From NCBI GenBank assembly GCA_963850525.1, contig CAWKLQ010000008.1, positions 1,302,001 through 1,366,000 of the forward strand: DNA of 64,000 bases, read 5' to 3'. The position numbers and the translations under genes were made by a program. Under the pieces are notes generated by a model. It saw only the letters and a list, made by a program, of their open reading frames with translations. It made no database searches and had not been told where the DNA came from. This DNA is from JAEMQF01 sp963850525 (GTDB taxonomy: Bacteria > Pseudomonadota > Gammaproteobacteria > Burkholderiales > Burkholderiaceae_C). Of this stretch, positions 35,353 through 45,889 are shown one piece after another (position 1 is the stretch's first letter; each line of letters begins with the position of its first letter).

Positions 35353-36330
35353 ATGAACCCACTGCGTCCATTTGCTGCGGCGTCGGCCGCGCTGCTCCTG
35401 GCGTGCTCAGGCGCGGCACTGGCCCAGGCCAGCTACCCGTCGAAAAACATCGAAGTGGTCGTGCCCTTCGCGCCCGGCGGAGGCACCGACAACCTGATGC
35501 GCATGATCACCGGCATCATGGACGAGAACAAATGGTCGCCCGTGGCGCTGAACGTGAACAACCGCGCCGGCGGCAGCGGCACGGTGGGCTACGCCTACCT
35601 CATCGGCAAAAAAGGCGACTCGCATGTGGTCGCCGGTGCCACGCCGATGATCGTCTCGGGCAAGCTGCAAGGGCGCCTCTCGGGAAATCACCGCGACGCG
35701 ATGACGGTCCTGATGATCGTGGCCATCGATGAGCTGATGCTCTCGGTGCGCAGTGAATCGCCCCTCAAGACGGTGGAAGAGTTCGTCGCCGCAGCGCGTG
35801 CCAAGCCGGGCACGCTGACGGTGGGCGGCACCGGCACGCTCAACGAGGACCACATCTTCGCCCACCTGTTCGAGCAGGCGGCGGGCATCAAGCTCAAGTA
35901 CGTGCCGTTCAACTCGGGCGGCGAAGCGACTGCGGCGCTGATGGGTGGCCACATCGACGCCGGCATCATGAACCCGAACGAGATCTCGGCGCAGGTGGAA
36001 GCCGGCAAGGCGAAGAACCTCGCCGTCGCCGCGCGCAAGCGCGTCGCCGATGCCCCCGACGTTCCCACCTTCGCCGAGAAGGGCTTCAAGTTCTACTGGG
36101 AACAGATGCGCGGCGTGGTCGGGCCCGCGGGCATGGCGCCCGAGGCCGTGGCCTGGTGGCAGGCGACGCTGAAGAAAGTGACGCAGACAAAGAAGTGGCA
36201 AGACGACTACATCAAGCGCAACCTGCTCACGCCCACGGCGTGGGCGGGTGAAGAGGCGAACAAGTACCTCGACGGCATCACCGGCGACTACGAAAGTGCG
36301 CTGGGCGCGCTCGGTGGCCTGAAGAAGTAG
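35353..36330 (+). CDS. Tripartite tricarboxylate transporter substrate-binding protein (TctC/Bug family)
   Basis: 325 aa from ATG 35353 (GGAGG 8 nt upstream), with signal peptide ASAALLLACSGAALAQA. The mature start SYPSKNIEVVVPFAPGGGTDNLMR is the Bug-family signature. LTVGGTGTLNEDHIFAHLF and GGHIDAGIMNPNEI follow. It captures a carboxylate in the periplasm for the TctBA membrane pair encoded immediately downstream. Ligand not predictable. Confidence 0.9.
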   Translation: MNPLRPFAAASAALLLACSGAALAQASYPSKNIEVVVPFAPGGGTDNLMRMITGIMDENKWSPVALNVNNRAGGSGTVGYAYLIGKKGDSHVVAGATPMIVSGKLQGRLSGNHRDAMTVLMIVAIDELMLSVRSESPLKTVEEFVAAARAKPGTLTVGGTGTLNEDHIFAHLFEQAAGIKLKYVPFNSGGEATAALMGGHIDAGIMNPNEISAQVEAGKAKNLAVAARKRVADAPDVPTFAEKGFKFYWEQMRGVVGPAGMAPEAVAWWQATLKKVTQTKKWQDDYIKRNLLTPTAWAGEEANKYLDGITGDYESALGALGGLKK

Positions 36331-36368
36331 GCGGCAGCAGCGCCGGGCCTGGTTTCGGATTGCCAGAG

Positions 36369-36824
36369 ATGCGCCGCGCAGACGCCATCGCCGGCGCGGC
36401 GCTGCTCGCGCTGGCCGTGGCATTCAGCGCGGGCGCGCTGAATCACTATTCCTACTGGGGCGAGAACGGCCCGGGGCCGGCCTTCCTGCCGTTCTGGCTG
36501 GGCGTGGTCATGGCCTTGCTGGCATGCCTGCTGCTTGTCGGCGCGCTGCGCTCGGGTGCGAGCGACGCGGCGTGGTTGCCGGGCGGCGCGGGCCTCAGGC
36601 GACTCGGCATGGTGCTGGGAGCCACGGTGCTCTTGGTCGCGCTGCTCAATGTCGTCGGCATGGTGCTCGGCACCTTCGCTTTCCTGGTCGTGCTGGCGCG
36701 CTTCCTCGACCGCACGCCGTGGCCGACGACGCTCGCCGTCGCGGCGGCGGTGGCCGGCGTCAACTTTCTCGTGTTCACGCGTTGGCTCAAGGTGCCGATG
36801 CCCATCAGCTTGCTCGGCTTCTGA
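36369..36824 (+). CDS. TctB-family small membrane subunit
   Basis: 151 aa from ATG 36369, about four membrane segments: IAGAALLALAVAFSAGALN, AFLPFWLGVVMALLACLLLVGAL, GMVLGATVLLVALLNVVGMVLGTFAFLVVLARF. Size and position between TctC and TctA fit TctB. Confidence 0.88.
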   Translation: MRRADAIAGAALLALAVAFSAGALNHYSYWGENGPGPAFLPFWLGVVMALLACLLLVGALRSGASDAAWLPGGAGLRRLGMVLGATVLLVALLNVVGMVLGTFAFLVVLARFLDRTPWPTTLAVAAAVAGVNFLVFTRWLKVPMPISLLGF

Positions 36825-36833
36825 ACCGCGGCG

Positions 36834-38357
36834 ATGGACTTCCTCGGCAACCTCGCACTCGGCTTTTCGGTCGCATTGACGCCGTTCAATCTGCTGATGG
36901 CGGCGGTCGGGGTGACGGTGGGCATCCTGATCGGCGCGCTGCCGGGTGTGGGCCCGCCTTCTGGCGTGGCGCTGCTGCTGCCGCTCACCTTTGGCATGAA
37001 CCCGACCTCGGGAATCATCATGCTCGCCGCGCTGTATGCAGGAACGATGTACGGCGGAACGATCACCTCGGTGCTGATCAACACGCCCGGCGAATCGGCC
37101 TCCGTCGTGACCTGTCTTGACGGCCACCAGATGGCGCTGCAGGGCCGCGCCGGGCCGGCGCTAGGCATCGCCGCGATCGGCTCCTTTGTCGCGGGAACTT
37201 TCGGCGTCGTGCTGCTGATGCTCGTCTCCCCCGCGCTGGCGAAATGGTCGCTCTCGTTCGGGCCGCCCGAAACCTTTGCGCTGATGCTGCTCGGCCTCAC
37301 CACCGTGACCCTGCTCACCGGCGACAACCCGGTGAAGGCCTACATCAGCATGGTGTTCGGCCTGATGCTCGCGTGTGTCGGTTTCGACATCATCTCGGGC
37401 GACGCACGTTATGCGTTCGGCATTCCCGAGATGATGGACGGCATCGACTTCCTGCCCGTGGCCATCGGCCTGTTCGGTCTGGGCGAAGTTCTGGCGGGTG
37501 CGGAGGCGGCCAAGGGTCACGCCGTTGTCCATGGACGCTACGGATTGCGCGACTTGCTGCCCAGCGCGAAGGACTGGCTGCGTTCGCGCTACGCCATCGT
37601 GCGCGGCACGCTGCTCGGCTTCGCGGTCGGCACGCTGCCCGGCGCCGGGCCGACGATCGCGACCTTCATGTCGTACGCGGTGGAGAAGAAGTTCTCCAAG
37701 CACCCCGAGGAATTCGGCAAAGGCGCGATCGAAGGCGTGGCCGGCCCCGAGTCGGCGAACAACGCTGCGGCCACCGGCGCGATGGTGCCGATGCTGACAC
37801 TGGGCATCCCGGGCTCGGCAACCACCGCGATCATGCTCGGCGGCCTGATGATGTGGGGCCTGCGCCCGGGGCCGATGCTGTTCGAGAAGAACCCCGAGTT
37901 CGTGTGGGGGCTGATCGCCTCGCAGTACATCGCCAACGTGATGCTGCTCATCCTGAGTACCGCGGCGATCCCGCTGTTTGTGCGCGCGCTGCGCGTGCCC
38001 TACGCGATCCTCATGCCCATCATCATCATCTTCTGCATCACCGGCGCGTATTCGTTGAAGAACAATGTCTGGGACGTGGGGCAGATGCTCGTCTTCGGCG
38101 TGCTGGGCTATGCGATGAAGCGGCTTGGCTACTCACCGGCGGCGCTCGTGCTCGCGCTCGTGCTCGGGCCGCTCGCCGAGCGCGCGCTGCGCCAGTCGTT
38201 GATCATCTCCGATGCGGGGCTGGGGATATTTTTCATGCGGCCGATTTCGGCGGTGTTGACGCTTGCCGCGCTCGCTGCGGTGCTTGTGCCTGTGCTGCGC
38301 GCGGTCCTGGCGCGAACGGCACGCCACCGCGATGCCGAGAACCGGATGTCAGGGTGA
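36834..38357 (+). CDS. TctA-family large membrane subunit
   Basis: 507 aa, about 11-12 membrane segments. Conserved features: VGVTVGILIGALPGVGPPSGVALLLPLTFGM and GTITSVLINTPGESASVVTCLDGHQMA near the N-terminus; GVAGPESANNAAATGAMVPMLTLGIPGSATTAIMLGGL in the middle. It forms the permease with TctB. The gene begins 9 nt after tctB. The operon TctC-B-A is complete. Confidence 0.92.
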   Translation: MDFLGNLALGFSVALTPFNLLMAAVGVTVGILIGALPGVGPPSGVALLLPLTFGMNPTSGIIMLAALYAGTMYGGTITSVLINTPGESASVVTCLDGHQMALQGRAGPALGIAAIGSFVAGTFGVVLLMLVSPALAKWSLSFGPPETFALMLLGLTTVTLLTGDNPVKAYISMVFGLMLACVGFDIISGDARYAFGIPEMMDGIDFLPVAIGLFGLGEVLAGAEAAKGHAVVHGRYGLRDLLPSAKDWLRSRYAIVRGTLLGFAVGTLPGAGPTIATFMSYAVEKKFSKHPEEFGKGAIEGVAGPESANNAAATGAMVPMLTLGIPGSATTAIMLGGLMMWGLRPGPMLFEKNPEFVWGLIASQYIANVMLLILSTAAIPLFVRALRVPYAILMPIIIIFCITGAYSLKNNVWDVGQMLVFGVLGYAMKRLGYSPAALVLALVLGPLAERALRQSLIISDAGLGIFFMRPISAVLTLAALAAVLVPVLRAVLARTARHRDAENRMSG

Positions 38358-38528
38358 TTGGGTATCCCAATCGACAGCTGCCGACGGCGGAGATCCCCTC
38401 CCGATTACGCCAGTCGCGACTTGCGTCACGCTCGACGCCGCCAGAGCGGTGTGCTGCACTGAGCCAGCGATTACCCTGGCAGCAGCGATTCCGCAATCGA
38501 GCGGGATCTGAACCGGGAGGACATCACC

Positions 38529-38927
38529 ATGGAGCTGGGACTCTGGACGACGGCGATAGCGCTGGCGCTGGCAAGCGCCGCTGTCACCGGGTGGCTGGTG
38601 CGGCGCGCGATGCTGCGCGGTTTCGACGAGCGTCGCAAGCAAATTGTCGCCGCGACGAACGAGCAGCACGCTTCGATCATCGCCAAGTTGCGCGCGGCCC
38701 ACATGAGTGCAACGCGCGAGCTGGAGCAGATGCACGCGTCAGCGCGCGATCAAATCGCCGCCGCCGTGGCCGCCGAGAAGGCCGCTTCGGCACGCCTGGA
38801 AAGCCGCCTGACCATCGCCTACGAAGAGCTTGACCGTCTGCGCCAGCAGGTCAACCCCAAGGCAACGGCGGCGAAGCGCGATTGGGCCCAGGCCTTTGCC
38901 CCAACCGAGGCGATGGAGTCTCGGTGA
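38529..38927 (+). CDS. Hypothetical membrane-anchored coiled-coil protein
   Basis: 132 aa. One N-terminal membrane helix (LGLWTTAIALALASAAVTGWLV) is followed by an Ala/Glu/Arg-rich region with heptad-like spacing (IAKLRAAHMSATRELEQMHASARDQIAAAVAAEKAASARLESRL). A GGAGG lies about 9 nt before the start ATG. No family is recognised. The 171 bp upstream hold no other gene. Confidence 0.55.
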   Translation: MELGLWTTAIALALASAAVTGWLVRRAMLRGFDERRKQIVAATNEQHASIIAKLRAAHMSATRELEQMHASARDQIAAAVAAEKAASARLESRLTIAYEELDRLRQQVNPKATAAKRDWAQAFAPTEAMESR

Positions 38928-38939
38928 ATTGCAAGCGCG

Positions 38940-39728
38940 TCAGGTCCCGGTGAAGCGCGGCTTGCGCTTTTCCATGAACGCCGCCTGGCCCTCTTTGTAG
39001 TCGTTGCTGCTGAAACACGCCTGCACGGCGCGCTCCGTGGCGGCGACGTCGCGTTGCTGCGAATCCTTCAACGCTTCGCCCACCACCAGCTTGGCGCAGC
39101 GCACCGTGAGCGGCGCGTTTTCGGCGATCGCGCGCGCCATCTCGTCGACCGTGACCTCTAACTTGTCGTCGGGCACGACGCGGTTGACGAGGCCCATCTT
39201 CTCGGCTTCGCGCGCGTCGAACTGACGCCCTGTGAAGAACATCTCTTTGGCGAACGCCGGGCCCACCAGGTCCACCAACGGGATCGCTCGCTGCAGCCCG
39301 TAGCCCAAACCGAGCTTGGCCGCGGGAATGCCGAACTTCGCGTTGTCGGTGCAGATGCGGATGTCGCAGCACACCGCCACCGCCGTGCCGCCGCCGATGC
39401 AGTAGCCGCGGATCATCGCGAGCGTCGGGATGCGCATCGCCTGGATCGCCGCGTAGGCCTTCTGCGTTGTCGCCTGGTAATGCGCGACGGCCTGCGCTTC
39501 CTGGCGCTCGTCCTTGAACTTGGAGATGTCGGCGCCCGAGGCGAATGCCTTGCTGCCTGCGCCGGTGATCACCATGACGCGCACCGCGGGGTCGGCAGAG
39601 AAGTCCGCCATGATTTCCAGCGCCGCGTCCCACATCTCGAGCGAGATCGCGTTGTGACGCTGCGGGTTGTTCAGGATCATCCAGCCGACGCCGTTGTCCT
39701 TCTTCGAGATCATTTTTTCGCTGGGCAT
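38940..39728 (-). CDS. Enoyl-CoA hydratase family protein
   Basis: 262 aa. MILNNPQRHNAISLEMW, KAFASGADISKF, IPTLAMIRGYCIGGGTAVAVCCDIRIC and FGIPAAKLGLGYG mark the crotonase fold with both oxyanion-hole segments. The C-terminal AAFMEKRKPRFTGT closely matches the other hydratase at 34399, so the two are likely paralogues. It starts 9 nt after the CaiB-like gene and is probably in its operon. Confidence 0.87.
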   Translation of the reverse strand: MPSEKMISKKDNGVGWMILNNPQRHNAISLEMWDAALEIMADFSADPAVRVMVITGAGSKAFASGADISKFKDERQEAQAVAHYQATTQKAYAAIQAMRIPTLAMIRGYCIGGGTAVAVCCDIRICTDNAKFGIPAAKLGLGYGLQRAIPLVDLVGPAFAKEMFFTGRQFDAREAEKMGLVNRVVPDDKLEVTVDEMARAIAENAPLTVRCAKLVVGEALKDSQQRDVAATERAVQACFSSNDYKEGQAAFMEKRKPRFTGT

Positions 39729-39737
39729 TTGGTTTCC

Positions 39738-40907
39738 CTAGACGATTCCCTGGCTCTTCAGTTGGTCGATGGCGCTGCTTGAATATCCAAGTTCACGCAG
39801 CACGTCGTTCGTGTGTTCGCTCAAGGCCGGTGGGTGCGCGACGACGTGGCTCGGCGTGCGGCTCAAACTCACCGGCTGGCCGAGATAGGCGGTGCCCCCC
39901 AGTTTCTGCGCAATGCCCAGGTGCTGCACCTGCGGGTCGGCAAACGCCTGATCGATCGCGTAGATCGGCCCGCTCGGAACGCCCGCTTCGTTGAACAAGG
40001 TGACCCAGGCTGCGGTGTCGCGGTCTTTCAGGTAGGCCTCCAGATCGGCGTGCAAGGCGTCGCGGTTTTTCGAGCGCAAGGACGCGCTCGCGTAGTCGGG
40101 GTGCGTCGCGAGTTCGGGCGCGCCGATCGCTTCGCAAAACCGGACCCAGATTTTGTGCCCCGACACGGCCAGGTTCATGTGGCCGTCGCGCGTCTTGTAG
40201 ACGCCGGTGGGGATCGACGTGGGGTGGTTGTTGCCCGCCTGGCCGGCAACTTCGCCTTTCATCAGCCAGCGCGCCGCCTGGAAGTCGAGCATGAAGAGTT
40301 GCGCCTGCAACAGCGACGACTGCACCCACTGCCCGAGGCCCGATTTTTCGCGCTCGATGAGCGCGACGCTGATGCCGTACGCGCAAAAAATGCCTGCGCA
40401 CAGGTCGGCCACCGGAATGCCGACGCGCACCGGGCCCTGCCCCGGCAGACCGGTGATCGACATCAGGCCGCCCATGCCTTGCGCGATCTGGTCGAAGCCC
40501 GGGCGCAGGCGGTACGGGCCGTCCTGGCCGTAGCCGGAAATGCTCGCGTAAATCAGGCGCGGGTTGATCGCCGCCATGTCGGGGTAAGCGAAGCCCAGGC
40601 GCTCCTTGACGTCGGGCCGGTAGTTCTCGACGAGCACGTCAGCGCGCGCCACCAACTTTTTCAGGATCGCCACGCCTTCGGGTGACTTGAGGTTCAGCGT
40701 CATGCCGCGTTTGTTGCGGTGCACGTTCTGAAAGTCGCTGTCCTCGCGCGGACCGCCCACGCCGTCGCCTTCGTCCATGCTGGGCGGCATTTCGATCTTG
40801 ATGACTTGCGCGCCCCAGTCGGCGAGCTGGCGCACCGCCGTCGGCCCAGCGCGAACGCGGGTCAGGTCGATGACGGTGATGTGCGAGAGGGCGGTGGAAG
40901 CGTGCAT
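39738..40907 (-). CDS. CaiB/BaiF CoA-transferase family III
   Basis: 389 aa. Signatures: LSHITVIDLTRVRAGPTAVRQLADWGAQVIKIE, NVHRNKRGMTLNLKSPEG, LVENYRPDVKERLGF (containing the catalytic Asp-type motif), PRLIYASISGYGQDGPY and PGFDQIAQGMGGLMSITG. Family III enzymes move CoA between organic acids. The likely role is activation of a carboxylate, perhaps one imported by the nearby Tct system, before the hydratase acts. Substrate unknown. Confidence 0.9.
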   Translation of the reverse strand: MHASTALSHITVIDLTRVRAGPTAVRQLADWGAQVIKIEMPPSMDEGDGVGGPREDSDFQNVHRNKRGMTLNLKSPEGVAILKKLVARADVLVENYRPDVKERLGFAYPDMAAINPRLIYASISGYGQDGPYRLRPGFDQIAQGMGGLMSITGLPGQGPVRVGIPVADLCAGIFCAYGISVALIEREKSGLGQWVQSSLLQAQLFMLDFQAARWLMKGEVAGQAGNNHPTSIPTGVYKTRDGHMNLAVSGHKIWVRFCEAIGAPELATHPDYASASLRSKNRDALHADLEAYLKDRDTAAWVTLFNEAGVPSGPIYAIDQAFADPQVQHLGIAQKLGGTAYLGQPVSLSRTPSHVVAHPPALSEHTNDVLRELGYSSSAIDQLKSQGIV

Positions 40908-41004
40908 GGATTCAGTCTAACCCGAGCGTGCGCCCGAGCCGCCTGCCTACACTGTGCGCTGCGCTGAAGTCTCCTGCCCCACCCACTGCTGAACGAGAAG
41001 ACTC

Positions 41005-42669
41005 ATGAGCCCCCGGAAACTCTTGCTCGCCCTGCTCGCTGCACTGCTCGGCGCGTGCGCCACTGCACCACCGCGCGCAACGACTCCCGTGTCGGTGAAA
41101 GTGCTCGCGATCAACGACTTCCACGGCAACCTGTTGCCGCCGCTCGGCGGGATTCGCATCAAGGATCCCGCGGACGCAACAAAGACAATCAACGTGCCCG
41201 CAGGCGGCGCGGCGCACATGGCCAGCGCCGTTGCCGAATTGCGGCGCAAGAACCCCAACCACATCTTCGTCGCTGCGGGTGACCTGATCGGCGCGAGCCC
41301 CTTGCTTTCGGCGCTGTTCCATGACGAGCCGACGATCGAAGCGCTGAATCTGATGGGGTTGGAGGTGTCCGCCGTGGGCAACCACGAGTTCGACCACGGC
41401 AGGCCTGAGCTGCTGCGCATGCAAAGCGGCGGCTGCCACCCGGTTGACGGCTGCAAGGGGCCGCAGCCCTTTGCCGGCGCGAAGTTCAAATACCTTGCAG
41501 CGAGCACGCTCGTGCAGGCCAGCGGCAAGACGCTGTTCCCGGCGGTCCACGTCAAACACTTCGAAGGCATCCCGGTGGCCTTCATCGGCTTGACGCTGAA
41601 AGACACGCCGACCATCGTCGTTCCATCGGGCGTCACCGGCCTCACGTTTCGCGACGAAGCGCAGACCGTGAACGAGCTCGTTCCGCAATTGCGCGCCCAA
41701 GGCATCGAGGCCATCGTCGTGCTCATCCACGAGGGCGGAATGCCCAGCGGCGACTACAACGAATGCCCGGCAATCAGCGGGCCCATCGTCGACATCGTGA
41801 GCAAGCTCGACAAGGCCGTCGACCTCGTCGTGAGCGGCCACACGCACCGCGCTTACACCTGCCGCATCGACGGGCGCCTCGTGACGAGCGCCGACAAGTT
41901 CGGCACCATCGTCAGCGAAATCGACCTCGTGCTCGACCACAGAAGCGGCGACGTGATCTCGGCCGCGGCGAACAATGTGATCGTGCGCGCAGATCGCTTC
42001 GCCCCCGACCCGGTGCAGACGCAGTTGATCGCTGCGTACCAGCAGCTCGCCGCGCCGCTCGCCAAACGGGTCGTCGCGCGCTTGCCAGGCGCGCTTTCGC
42101 GCGACGAAAGCCCGGCGGGTGAACTCCGCATCGGCCAGGTGATCGCCGACGCGCAACTCGCCGCGACGCGCGCCGCAGATCGCGGCGGCGCGCAACTCGC
42201 GCTGATGAACCCGGGCGGCGTTCGCGCCGCGCTCGTGCCCGCACCCGGGGGCGAAGTGCGCTACGAAGACCTGTTCGCGGTGCAACCGTTCTACAACAAC
42301 CTGGTCACGCTGACGCTGAGCGGCGCGCAGTTGCTGCAGGTGCTGGAGGAGCAATGGCTGAACCAGCCGCGTCCGCGCATCCTGCAGGTGTCCAGCAGCT
42401 TCGGCTACACCTGGGACGCGAGCCGGCCCGCCGGGCAACGCGTCGTGTCGGGCAGCGTGCAGATCGACGGCAAGGCGCTCGATCCCGCAGCCAACTACCG
42501 CGTCACGGTGAACAGCTTCCTGAGCAGCGGCGGCGACAATTTTCAGGCGCTCAAACTCGGGCGCGACCCGCGCACCGGCGTGATGGACGTCGACGCGCTC
42601 GAACAGTACCTCGCGAGTCAACCCGCGCTGCCACGCGACATGCCGCAGCGCATCCAGCGCGTGAATTGA
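41005..42669 (+). CDS. Lipoprotein 5'-nucleotidase/2',3'-cyclic phosphodiesterase
   Basis: 554 aa. Lipobox LLGAC with Cys18 predicts an outer- or inner-membrane-anchored periplasmic lipoprotein. The metallophosphatase domain has AINDFHGN, AAGDLIGASPLL, GNHEFDHG and SGHTHRAY. The C-terminal 5'-nucleotidase domain has ALMNPGGVRAAL and a substrate-loop region around NSFLSSGGDNFQAL. It dephosphorylates external nucleotides so that nucleosides can be imported. The next gene is deoA, 19 nt on. Confidence 0.9.
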   Translation: MSPRKLLLALLAALLGACATAPPRATTPVSVKVLAINDFHGNLLPPLGGIRIKDPADATKTINVPAGGAAHMASAVAELRRKNPNHIFVAAGDLIGASPLLSALFHDEPTIEALNLMGLEVSAVGNHEFDHGRPELLRMQSGGCHPVDGCKGPQPFAGAKFKYLAASTLVQASGKTLFPAVHVKHFEGIPVAFIGLTLKDTPTIVVPSGVTGLTFRDEAQTVNELVPQLRAQGIEAIVVLIHEGGMPSGDYNECPAISGPIVDIVSKLDKAVDLVVSGHTHRAYTCRIDGRLVTSADKFGTIVSEIDLVLDHRSGDVISAAANNVIVRADRFAPDPVQTQLIAAYQQLAAPLAKRVVARLPGALSRDESPAGELRIGQVIADAQLAATRAADRGGAQLALMNPGGVRAALVPAPGGEVRYEDLFAVQPFYNNLVTLTLSGAQLLQVLEEQWLNQPRPRILQVSSSFGYTWDASRPAGQRVVSGSVQIDGKALDPAANYRVTVNSFLSSGGDNFQALKLGRDPRTGVMDVDALEQYLASQPALPRDMPQRIQRVN

Positions 42670-42688
42670 ATTGAACGTTGCACCGACC

Positions 42689-44014
<1,326 letters not shown>

Positions 44015-44054
44015 GGTGTAGACCCGTGGCCGATGTCACATTAGAGTGGTCTTC

Positions 44055-44459
44055 ATGCACTCTCCGCAACGCCATCCGGGCTCGATCGACTTCGAGCCGA
44101 CCGACCTCAGCGAGGCCCGCAAAGTGCTCGACCTGTTGCCGGACGGCGTGGTCGATCCGACGACGACCTCGGAGTTCTGGATTGGTCGCCGGCGCAAGCC
44201 CGAGCCGACCGATCGTGCCCTATCGGGCTCCACCATCGACTGGCTGGTCAAGCTGCCGCGCATCGTGCGGCCCGCCGCGCTGAGTGAGCAGTACCCGCGC
44301 ATCGTCAACTCACTCGCGCACGCCTGGTCGGACCGGCAGCGCTGCGACGAGCTCCTGGCGTCGTTGCGCGGCGATCAGCGCAACCGGCGCAAGGGGTTTG
44401 CGCCGGCCATCAAGCTCGAGATTGAACGCCTGCGCGCTTTCCGAACCACGGTTCGCTAG
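44055..44459 (+). CDS. Hypothetical protein, stop codon inside a repeat element
   Basis: 134 aa from ATG 44055. Soluble, charged: FEPTDLSEARKVLDLLPDGVVDP, TIDWLVKLPRIVRPAAL, RCDELLASLRGDQRNRRKGFAP. No family is recognised, though the pattern (acidic N-terminus, hydrophobic centre, basic end with ERLRAFRTTVR) looks like a real conserved gene. The TAG stop at 44457-44459 is the left edge of the 274-bp inverted-repeat element, so the C-terminus may have been altered by the insertion. Confidence 0.6.
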   Translation: MHSPQRHPGSIDFEPTDLSEARKVLDLLPDGVVDPTTTSEFWIGRRRKPEPTDRALSGSTIDWLVKLPRIVRPAALSEQYPRIVNSLAHAWSDRQRCDELLASLRGDQRNRRKGFAPAIKLEIERLRAFRTTVR

Positions 44460-44729
44460 GAGCCTGGGCGGCAGAAGGCGGGGTCCGCGCCGGGGAGAGT
44501 TGCCGGGCCAGTCTAGGCGCCGGCGAGGCGTGTGGCGGGCCCACACAACGAGCCGGAAACGACGAATGGCCCGGCAAATCTCCCCGGCCCTTCGGGTTGG
44601 GCCTGAAAAGGGGCGCATGCGTCGTTGCAAATGCTCGCCGTGCCACCCGGCACGGCTGCGCTTTGCGTCTAGCCTGCGCCCCTTTTCAGGCCCAACGCGG
44701 ACCCCGCCTTCTGCCGCCCAGGCTCCTAG
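44456..44729. repeat. 274-bp nested inverted-repeat element (three-way-junction fold)
   Basis: Outer arms 44456-44489 and 44696-44729 are a perfect 34-bp inverted repeat. Between them, two further stem-loops abut. Arm 2 pairs 44490-44510 with 44567-44587 (20 of 21 bases) and encloses GTGTGG / CCACAC. Arm 3 pairs 44596-44617 with 44675-44696 (22 bp, perfect) and encloses the inner hairpin GCCGTGCC-ACCC-GGCACGGC at 44637-44656. Only about 8 nt separate arm 2 from arm 3. The whole can fold into a Y-shaped cruciform as DNA or RNA. No coding gene is evident inside. It may be a MITE-like mobile element; no clear target duplication is seen. Confidence 0.85.
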
Positions 44730-44995
44730 GCGGCACCGCAGGCGAGTTCAGGAATCGCGGCAGCGCCCTCAAGCCGGCAGCGTGCGCAGCCACTCGAGGT
44801 AGATCGCCCCGCGTCGCTCGGCCTGAACAATGTGCTGGACGCGGGATGCGCCCCGTGATGGGCCTCGGGCGCACGCTCATCACAACGACCATGGTCCATG
44901 AACACAGACTCGCCGGTGTCGTGCGTGGGGACAAGGTCGCGCGGGCGCGTCGCGTGCACCCGGAAAGCGCGCCGCTTTGCAGGAGAATTCAAGCC
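44730..44995. other. Intergenic stretch with no supported gene
   Basis: The 266 bp between the inverted-repeat element and the phyH-like gene hold only shadow frames. A minus-strand frame ending at 44769 reads ...RRGAIYLEWLRTLPA and could be the tail of a lost gene, but it has no start codon. The phyH ribosome-binding site AGGAG lies at the right end. Confidence 0.4.
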
Positions 44996-45889
44996 ATGAT
45001 CGACTCTGCCGCGCTCGCCGCACGCACCCTGGCCCTGCGCCAGGCGGCGTCGGCTCGGGCGCGCGAGAAGGTTCACGAGGCGATCGTCGATGCATACCAG
45101 ACCGACGGCGCCGTTTGCATTCGCGGCCTGTTGAACCCTGAAGAAGTGGCCATCCTGCGCGCCGGTCTCGACGTGAACCTCGCCCACCCCAGCGCGCGCG
45201 CCAAAGTCGCGAGCCCCGCCGGCGACCCGGGCCTGTTCATCGAGGACTTCTGCTGCTGGCAAGACAACCCGCATTACCAGCGCACCATTTTCGAGACCCC
45301 GTTGGCCGAAGTCGCTGCGCGCCTCATGCGAAGCGCGACGGCGCGGCTTTATCACGACCACATGCTGACCAAGGAGGCGGGCACGCGCCAGCCCACGCCG
45401 TGGCACCAAGATCAGCCCTATTACAACGTCGAGGGTTTGCAGAACTGCAGCATGTGGATCCCGGTAGACCCCGTGGCGCGGCACTCGACGCTCGAGTTCG
45501 TCGCCGGCTCGCACCGTGGGCCTTGGCTGATGCCGCGCACGTTCATGGACAAACAGGCGAAGTGGTTTCCCGAAGGGAGCCTGGCCGACCTGCCTGACGT
45601 CGACGCGCAGCGCGACCGGCACCGCATCCTCGGCTGGGAGCTCGCACCGGGCGACGTCGTATGTTTTCACATGCTCGCGTTGCACGCGGCGGCTGGGGTG
45701 GACGCCGGGCGACGCAGGCGCGTGTTTTCGCTGCGCTTCCTCGGCGACGACATGCGCCACGCGCCCCGGCGCTGGACCACGTCGCCCGAGTTCCCGGGTC
45801 TGGCCGGGCAGCTCGCCGCGGGCGCGCCGATGCACCATGCCTTGTTCCCGCTGTTGTGGGAGCAAATCGCGGGAGTGCAGACGCAGTGA
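44996..45889 (+). CDS. Phytanoyl-CoA dioxygenase family protein
   Basis: 297 aa from ATG 44996 (AGGAG 10 nt upstream). Fe(II)/2-oxoglutarate oxygenase of the PhyH type: the iron-binding His-X-Asp is in TPWHQDQPYYN, the distal His in VVCFHMLALHAAAG, and the 2-oxoglutarate Arg in RRRRVFSLRFLGDD. Substrate unknown. The stop overlaps the hutD start (GTGA), so it is in one operon with hutD and hutG, which is unusual. Confidence 0.85.
   Translation: MIDSAALAARTLALRQAASARAREKVHEAIVDAYQTDGAVCIRGLLNPEEVAILRAGLDVNLAHPSARAKVASPAGDPGLFIEDFCCWQDNPHYQRTIFETPLAEVAARLMRSATARLYHDHMLTKEAGTRQPTPWHQDQPYYNVEGLQNCSMWIPVDPVARHSTLEFVAGSHRGPWLMPRTFMDKQAKWFPEGSLADLPDVDAQRDRHRILGWELAPGDVVCFHMLALHAAAGVDAGRRRRVFSLRFLGDDMRHAPRRWTTSPEFPGLAGQLAAGAPMHHALFPLLWEQIAGVQTQ

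Noticed and set aside
44769..44875. Minus-strand frame ending ...RRGAIYLEWLRTLPA
   Set aside because: Looks protein-like over ~20 residues but is closed upstream by two stop codons and has no start; at most a remnant.
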